A stretch of 64,000 nucleotides of DNA from Pseudomonas sp. EpS/L25. Its GTDB lineage: Bacteria > Pseudomonadota > Gammaproteobacteria > Pseudomonadales > Pseudomonadaceae. The notes below the pieces were generated by a model that saw nothing but the letters and a program-made list of their open reading frames with translations, was not told the DNA's origin and did not search any database. The position numbers and the translations under genes are program-made. The stretch covers positions 462,027 to 526,026 of the forward strand of contig NZ_LNUP01000002.1 in NCBI RefSeq assembly GCF_001512295.1, given 5' to 3'. Of the stretch, positions 58,854-64,000 are shown piece by piece. Within the stretch, counting starts at the first letter, position 1. Each line of letters begins with the position of its first letter.

Positions 58854-60104
58854 GTGGCCGGGTCGTCGGGCGCGTTCTGCGAGGAACTCACCATCAAGCC
58901 GATTTTCAGCAAAGGCCCGGCGCTGGGCATTCGTCTGTTGATCCTGGCCGCCCTTTCGGTGGGTGTCATGGTCACCGATGCGCGTTTCGACTATCTGAAA
59001 CCCGTGCGCAGCGAGCTGGCGCTGGTACTCTCGCCCCTCTACGAGGTGGCGGGCTTTCCCCTGCGCGTCTGGGAAGGCGTTAGCGATCAATTCTCCAGCC
59101 GCAGCGAACTGATGGCGGAGAACGAAAGACTCAAGGCCGAACAACTGCTGTTGCAACGCCGCCTGCAAAAGCTTGCCGCCCTCACCGAGCAGAACGTGCG
59201 CCTGCGCGAATTGCTCAATTCCGCCGCCCTGGTGGACGACAAGGTGCTGGTGGGCGAGCTGATCGGCGTCGATCCCAATCCCTATACCCATCGCATCATC
59301 ATCGACAAGGGCGCGAAGGACGGCGTCTTCGTCGGTCAGCCGGTGCTCGACGCCAGCGGCCTGATGGGACAGGTGGTGGAGGTGATGCCCTATTCGGCGC
59401 GCGTCCTGTTGCTCACCGACGTCACCCACAGCATCCCGGTCCAGGTCAACCGCAACGGCCTGCGCGCCATCGCCGCCGGTACCGGCAACCCCGAGCGCCT
59501 GGAATTGCGCTACGTGGCCGACACCGCCGACATCAAGGAGGGCGACCTGCTGGTGAGCTCCGGCCTGGGTCAACGCTTCCCCGCCGGCTACCCGGTGGCC
59601 ACCGTATCCAAGGTGATCCACGACTCCGGGCAGCCCTTCGCCGTGGTCCGGGCCATTCCCACCGCCAAGCTCAATCGCAGTCGCTACATGCTGCTGGTGT
59701 TCAGTGATACCCGCACCCCCGAGCAGCGCGCCAACGATGCCGCCGAGGCCCAGGAGGCCGCTGATCGCCATGCCGCCCAGCGTCCGGCCGCGGCGGCCAA
59801 TCCGCCACCGGCGGGCGCCTCGGCCGCGCAACCGGCGGCGGCCGGTGCACCAGCCGCAGGTGCCCCCGCTGCGACGCCGGGCGCCACCACCAATGGCCGC
59901 CAGGCGACGCCGACCAAGCCCCCGGTGAACGCCACGGGTACGGCGGCCCATCCGAGTACCCCGGCCAAGCCGCCGGCGCATGGCGCCGCTCCGGCGACCG
60001 GCCAGTCGGCAGCCACCCCCGCCCAGCCCCAGAAACGGGTGCCACCGCTGCCCGCCGCGAGCCAGCAGCCGGCTCCGGAATTGCCCGACGAGGGTGATCG
60101 CTGA
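58854..60104 (+). CDS. mreC: Rod shape-determining protein MreC
   Basis: Up to 416 residues. One membrane segment (LGIRLLILAALSVGVMVTDA), a coiled coil (SELMAENERLKAEQLLLQRR), then the periplasmic beta domain (VDPNPYTHRIIIDKGAKDGV, LLTDVTHSIPVQVNRNG). The final 110 residues are a long Ala/Pro-rich tail. The start is uncertain: GTG at 58854 has no Shine-Dalgarno sequence, whereas GAGGA at 58881-58885 lies seven bases before an ATC codon (58893) that begins the usual IKPIFSKGPALG. Links MreB to the cell-wall enzymes. Confidence 0.95.
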   Translation: MAGSSGAFCEELTIKPIFSKGPALGIRLLILAALSVGVMVTDARFDYLKPVRSELALVLSPLYEVAGFPLRVWEGVSDQFSSRSELMAENERLKAEQLLLQRRLQKLAALTEQNVRLRELLNSAALVDDKVLVGELIGVDPNPYTHRIIIDKGAKDGVFVGQPVLDASGLMGQVVEVMPYSARVLLLTDVTHSIPVQVNRNGLRAIAAGTGNPERLELRYVADTADIKEGDLLVSSGLGQRFPAGYPVATVSKVIHDSGQPFAVVRAIPTAKLNRSRYMLLVFSDTRTPEQRANDAAEAQEAADRHAAQRPAAAANPPPAGASAAQPAAAGAPAAGAPAATPGATTNGRQATPTKPPVNATGTAAHPSTPAKPPAHGAAPATGQSAATPAQPQKRVPPLPAASQQPAPELPDEGDR

Positions 60105-60592
60105 TGGCGCTGCGCATCGGCCACAACGGGTGGGTGATCTGGCTCACCCTGTTGGTCGGGCTGCTGCTGTCCGTGGTACCCATGCCGGAATTCATGGAGA
60201 TCGGCCGCCCGCTGTGGCTGGCGATGCTGCTGACCTTCTGGACCCTGACCCTGCCGCACCGCGTCGGCCTGTTCACCGCCTGGACCATGGGGATCGCCGA
60301 GGACGTGCTCTACGGCAGCCTGCTGGGACAGACGGCGCTGGTCCTGAGCCTGGTGGTGTTCCTGGTCCGCTCCCTGGCGCAGCGCCTGCGCGCCTTCCCG
60401 ATCTGGCAACAGAGCTTCGTGCTGCTGGTGGTCTACGGCATCGCCCAGTTGCTGGCGCTGTGGCTCAACGCCCTGGCCGGCAGCCGGCCGCCGACCCTGG
60501 TCTTCCTCACCCCCTCCCTGGTCAGCGCCTTGCTCTGGCCGTGGATCTACATGCTGCTTCGTGGGCTGCGCCGCAGATTCGGTGTCAACTGA
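60104..60592 (+). CDS. mreD: Rod shape-determining protein MreD
   Basis: 162 residues, five or so membrane helices. Starts MALRIGHNGWVIWLTLLVGL; contains MPEFMEIGRPLWLAMLLTFW and WTMGIAEDVLYGSLLGQTAL, both typical. ATG overlaps the mreC stop by one base (TGATG), so translation is coupled. Inner-membrane part of the elongasome. Confidence 0.95.
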   Translation: MALRIGHNGWVIWLTLLVGLLLSVVPMPEFMEIGRPLWLAMLLTFWTLTLPHRVGLFTAWTMGIAEDVLYGSLLGQTALVLSLVVFLVRSLAQRLRAFPIWQQSFVLLVVYGIAQLLALWLNALAGSRPPTLVFLTPSLVSALLWPWIYMLLRGLRRRFGVN

Positions 60593-60655
60593 ACTGGTTT
60601 CACCCGCGCCGGGCTGGCATGCTCCCGTCATCTTCCTGTCGTCTGGTCGTCGTCG

Positions 60656-61264
60656 ATGCCCCAGCTCTACCTTGCCTCCGCTTCGCCACGGCGTGCCGAA
60701 CTGCTCGAACAGATCGGCGTCGCCTTCGAGAAAGTCGCTGCAACGGTGGACGAGACACCCCATCCGGGCGAGGGGGCGGAGGCCTATGTCGAGCGCCTGG
60801 CGCGGGCCAAGGCGGCCATGGGGCGGCAGGTACTGGCCGGTGCCGCGGACGCCTGTGTGCTGGGCGCCGATACCTGTGTGGTGCTGGATGACCGCCTGCT
60901 CGGCAAGCCAGGCGACCGGGCCGAGGCCCTGGCCATGCTCGCAGCGCTCGGTGGCCGACGTCATCGGGTGGTGACCGGCGTGGCCGTCGCCGATGGCGCG
61001 CGTTGCCTGAGTCGCGTGGTGGCCACGGAGGTGGAGTTCCGCCCCTTGCTGCCCGGGGAGGCCGAGCGCTACTGGGACACCGGCGAGCCGGCAGACAAGG
61101 CGGGCGGCTACGGCATCCAGGGCGCCGGTGCGGTCTTCGTGCGCGGGGTGGAGGGCAGCTACAGCGCCGTGGTAGGTCTGCCGCTGTGCGAAACCGCGGA
61201 ACTGCTGAGCGCTTTCGCCATCCCTTGTTGGCGGTATCTCGGACTGACCACTGCACAGCCCTGA
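60656..61264 (+). CDS. maf: Maf-family nucleotide pyrophosphatase (YhdE type)
   Basis: 202 residues. Maf motifs: [19 protein letters not shown] at the start, [38 protein letters not shown] and [20 protein letters not shown]. Predicted to hydrolyse dTTP, UTP and modified forms, and to influence septum formation. Its place between mreD and rng is conserved in pseudomonads. Confidence 0.94.
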   Translation: MPQLYLASASPRRAELLEQIGVAFEKVAATVDETPHPGEGAEAYVERLARAKAAMGRQVLAGAADACVLGADTCVVLDDRLLGKPGDRAEALAMLAALGGRRHRVVTGVAVADGARCLSRVVATEVEFRPLLPGEAERYWDTGEPADKAGGYGIQGAGAVFVRGVEGSYSAVVGLPLCETAELLSAFAIPCWRYLGLTTAQP

Positions 61265-61318
61265 CGCGCCCCGCGCCTCGGTCTGCCATCCGCCTTCCCA
61301 CGACGCCAAGAGTCCTCC

Positions 61319-62773
61319 ATGAGCGAAGAGATCCTCATCAACATCACTCCCATGGAGTCCCGTGTCGCCGTCGTGGAAAACGGTGTGCTGCAGGAAGTGC
61401 ACGTCGAACGCACCCTGAGACGCGGCATCGTCGGCAACATCTATCGTGGGCGCGTGGTGCGGGTGCTGCCGGGCATGCAGGCGGCCTTCGTCGACATCGG
61501 CCTGGCCCGGGCGGCCTTCATCCATGCCGCGGAGATCTCCCAGCGCGAAGGCGCGGCGGTGGAAAGCATCAATGCCCTGGTGCGCGAGGGGCAGACCCTG
61601 GTGGTACAGGTCACCAAGGACCCCATAGGCACCAAGGGCGCCCGGCTCACCACCCACCTGTCGATCCCCTCGCGCTACCTCGTCTATATGCCGCGGACGT
61701 CCCATGTCGGGATCTCGCTGAAGATCGAGGACGAAGCCGAGCGCGAGCGGCTCAAGGCGATCATGGCGCGTTGCGTGGAGAGCGAGGGGATCGAGCAGGA
61801 AGGCGGCTTCATCCTGCGTACCGCCGCCGAGGCAGCGCGTGAAGAAGACATCCTCGCCGACATCCGTTACCTGCGCCGGCTCTGGCAGCAGATCTCCGGC
61901 AACCTCCAGGGGCCGACGCCAGTGCCCATCTACGAGGACCTGACCCTGGCCCTGCGCGCCCTGCGTGACCTGGTGGGGCCACGCACCGAGAAGATCCGCG
62001 TCGACAGCCGGGAGAATTTCCAGCGCATCGGCCAGTTCGTCGAGGAGCTGATGCCGGAGGTGGCCTCGCGCCTGGAGCACTATCCGGGCGAACGGCCGAT
62101 CTTCGACCTCTATGGCGTGGAAGACGAGATGCAGAAGGCCCTGGAGCGCAAGGTACTGCTCAAGTCCGGCGGCTACCTGGTGATAGATCCCACCGAGGCG
62201 ATGACCACCGTCGACGTCAACACCGGCGCCTTCGTCGGCCACCGCAATCTGGAAGAGACCATCTTCAAGACCAACCTGGAGGCGGCCACCGCCATCGCCC
62301 GCCAGCTGCGCCTGCGCAACCTCGGCGGCATCATCATCATCGACTTCATCGACATGGAAGACGAAGAGCACCAGCGCCAGGTGATCCGTACCCTGGAAAA
62401 GCAGCTCGAACGTGACCACGCCAAGACCAACATCATCGGCATCACCGAGCTGGGCCTCCTGCAGATGACCCGCAAACGCACCCGCGAGAGCCTGTCCCAG
62501 GTGCTCTGCGAGCCCTGCGCCAACTGCCAGGGGCGCGGCATCCTGCGTACCGCCGAGACCATCTGCTACGAGATCTTCCGCGAGATCCTGCGCGAGGCGC
62601 GGGCCTACCAGGCCAATTCCTATCTGGTGCTGGCCAATCAGAAGGTGGTGGACCGGCTGCTGGACGAAGAGTCGGGCAACGTCGCCGATCTCGAGGCCTT
62701 CATTGGCCGTACCGTCAAATTCCAGGTGGAGACCATGTACTCCCAGGAGCAGTACGATGTCGTGCTGCTCTAG
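61319..62773 (+). CDS. rng: Ribonuclease G
   Basis: 484 residues. Starts MSEEILINITPMESRVAVVE. An S1 RNA-binding domain (about 38-120, GNIYRGRVVRVLPGMQAAFV), an RNase H-like/DNase I-like catalytic region with metal ligands in TTVDVNTGAFVG and IIIIDFIDM, and a Zn-link CEPCANCQGRG. It matures 16S rRNA and decays some mRNAs. Lacks the long C-terminal scaffold of RNase E, as expected for RNase G. Confidence 0.96.
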   Translation: MSEEILINITPMESRVAVVENGVLQEVHVERTLRRGIVGNIYRGRVVRVLPGMQAAFVDIGLARAAFIHAAEISQREGAAVESINALVREGQTLVVQVTKDPIGTKGARLTTHLSIPSRYLVYMPRTSHVGISLKIEDEAERERLKAIMARCVESEGIEQEGGFILRTAAEAAREEDILADIRYLRRLWQQISGNLQGPTPVPIYEDLTLALRALRDLVGPRTEKIRVDSRENFQRIGQFVEELMPEVASRLEHYPGERPIFDLYGVEDEMQKALERKVLLKSGGYLVIDPTEAMTTVDVNTGAFVGHRNLEETIFKTNLEAATAIARQLRLRNLGGIIIIDFIDMEDEEHQRQVIRTLEKQLERDHAKTNIIGITELGLLQMTRKRTRESLSQVLCEPCANCQGRGILRTAETICYEIFREILREARAYQANSYLVLANQKVVDRLLDEESGNVADLEAFIGRTVKFQVETMYSQEQYDVVLL

Positions 62774-62785
62774 GGCTGTCCGGTA

Positions 62786-64000
62786 ATGTCCCTGCTCAAG
62801 CGCGGCGCGCTGATCCTGGAGTTGACCCTGCTCGCCCTGTTGACCCTCTACGTCGGACTCGGCCGCCTGCTCATGCCCTGGGTCGGCGAGTATCGCAACG
62901 AGGTCGAGGCACGCGCCGCGACCGCTCTGGGCGAGCCGGTCCGCCTGGGTCGCCTCGAAGGTCGCTGGGCCGTGTGGAATCCGGTGTTGGTGCTGCGCGA
63001 CCTTACCCTCGGCCGGGGCGATAGCGCGGTACAGCTCGACCACCTGAAGGTGGTTCCGGATGTCTTCGCCAGCCTCTGGCATCGGCAACTGCGTCTGAAG
63101 TCCGTGCAGATCGACGGCGTCCACCTGGTCCTGCAGGAGGATGCCCAGGGCCACTGGCAGTTGCGTGGCCTGCCCCCGCGGCAACCGGACACCAAGCCCT
63201 TCGATCCCGCGCCGGTGCTCGACGCCCTGGCCCGCCTGGACCATGCCAGTCTGCTGGACAGCCAGCTCAGCCTGATTCCACGGCAGGGATCGCCGGTCAC
63301 CCTGAGGTATGTCGAGGCCAGCCTGAGTCGGCAACTGAATGGCTCCCTGGCGCTGGCGACGCGCTTCCGGCTGCCCGATGGCGGCACCGTGGCCGCCCAT
63401 CTCGACGCCACGCCACGGCCCCAGGACTGGCGTGCCAGTACCCTGCAGGGCTATGTCAGCCTGCCGGCCAGTGACTGGGCACGCTGGGTCCCGGCGGAAT
63501 TGCTGCAGCAGTGGCAGCTCCGGCGGGCGCAGGCGGAAGGCGAACTCTGGTTCGACTGGGCCGAGGGGCGCCTGCAGCGCTCACGCCTGCAATTGCGCGC
63601 CGCCGAGTTGACCCTGGCCTACGCCGAGCGCGCTCCGGTGCGGTTGGAAGCGCTGCAGCTGGACGTGGCCCAGGACGCTACCGCGGCCCATCAGCAGGCG
63701 GCGCTGGCGCTCAAGGCACGGCTCGATGGCCAGCCCTTGGAAGGAAGCTTCGGCCTGGTCTACGACAGCGCCGCCCAGCACCTGCAGGTGCGCGGTGACC
63801 AGCTCGATCTCGCCCAGGCCGCGCGCCTGGCCAGGGATCTCGCGCCCTTGCCCGCCCCGGTCGCCCAGGCCGTGCAGGCACTGGCCCCCCATGGCCGGCT
63901 GCGCAATCTCAATGCCGATCTCTATCCGCAGAAGCCGCTGGCGGAGCGTCTCACCTACGCCACCAACGTCGAGCGGCTGGGCTTCGCCGCCTACCATGGT
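62786..64000 (+). CDS. yhdP: YhdP-family envelope protein, 3' truncated by window
   Basis: 405 codons are visible and the frame is open to the last base; the full protein in this family is about 1270 residues. Starts MSLLKRGALILELTLLALLT, giving one N-terminal membrane helix. Then the YhdP/AsmA-like pattern EARAATALGEPVRLGRLEGR and VWNPVLVLRDLTLGRG. YhdP is a large bridge-like protein implicated in moving phospholipid to the outer membrane. It follows rng after 12 bases, as in other pseudomonads. Confidence 0.93.
   Translation, partial: MSLLKRGALILELTLLALLTLYVGLGRLLMPWVGEYRNEVEARAATALGEPVRLGRLEGRWAVWNPVLVLRDLTLGRGDSAVQLDHLKVVPDVFASLWHRQLRLKSVQIDGVHLVLQEDAQGHWQLRGLPPRQPDTKPFDPAPVLDALARLDHASLLDSQLSLIPRQGSPVTLRYVEASLSRQLNGSLALATRFRLPDGGTVAAHLDATPRPQDWRASTLQGYVSLPASDWARWVPAELLQQWQLRRAQAEGELWFDWAEGRLQRSRLQLRAAELTLAYAERAPVRLEALQLDVAQDATAAHQQAALALKARLDGQPLEGSFGLVYDSAAQHLQVRGDQLDLAQAARLARDLAPLPAPVAQAVQALAPHGRLRNLNADLYPQKPLAERLTYATNVERLGFAAYHG

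Noticed and set aside
59684-63400. A 1238-codon open frame on the minus strand opposite mreC, mreD, maf, rng and yhdP
   Set aside because: It lies antisense to well-recognised conserved genes, has Gln/His/Gly-rich low-complexity composition and no family motif. High-GC codon bias produces such frames.

Overview
The window is high-GC, densely coded bacterial chromosome. The gene families, gene order and intergenic repeats point to a Pseudomonas. The strongest evidence is that two blocks match, by remembered synteny, the P. aeruginosa PA4476-PA4506 neighbourhood: dppBCDF-opdP-dppA-SIMPL-roxSR, and gatCAB/mreBCD-maf-rng-yhdP. A yellow-pigmented P. oryzihabitans/psychrotolerans-type species is possible but was not tested.

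Layout. 1-6 kb: the tail of a LysR regulator, then a complete minus-strand branched-chain amino acid ABC system (livK, livH, livM, livG, livF). 6-10.6 kb: DUF2288 protein, aldo/keto reductase with a divergent LysR, then selB and the selenocysteine tRNA selC. 10.8-14.9 kb: DUF485 protein plus acetate-type Na+/solute symporter, a nitrilase and an opposing LysR. 15.1-17.7 kb: a clavaminate-synthase-like Fe(II)/2-oxoglutarate oxygenase coupled to a LysE exporter, with a divergent GcvA-type LysR. This looks like a small amino-acid hydroxylation and export cassette.

17.7-25.2 kb: assimilatory nitrate reduction. A 1344-residue nitrate reductase fused to a CysJ-like flavoprotein diverges from nirBD. 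Each transcript has a sigma-54-type promoter, at least one hexaloop hairpin of the ANTAR-target type and an intrinsic terminator before the gene, as expected for NasT-type antitermination.

25.2-34.3 kb: accessory and intergenic-repeat-rich. It holds hairpin repeats spaced 121, 121 and 175 bp, a 66-residue small protein, a GGDEF protein with a degenerate EAL domain, two DUF4136 lipoproteins, mazG-like/cmoM, a frameshifted DUF3298 gene, a membrane-linked XRE regulator and ypeA. 34.6-45.4 kb: di/oligopeptide uptake (dppBCDF, a frameshifted OprD-family porin, three tandem dppA genes). 45.6-53.6 kb: SIMPL protein, RoxSR redox two-component system, a YddA/SbmA-type ABC exporter, a FadR-type regulator with kdgD, and an alginate-lyase-like protein. 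53.6-64 kb: short RlpA, gatCAB, mreBCD, maf, rng and the start of yhdP.

Repeats include REP-like hairpins, a ~190 bp terminal-inverted-repeat element in three copies (two begin at the stop codon of the preceding gene), and a separate 180 bp palindromic element upstream of gatB. No CRISPR array, rRNA, transposase or prophage gene was seen. All assignments come from reading the sequence and remembered family features; no search was run.
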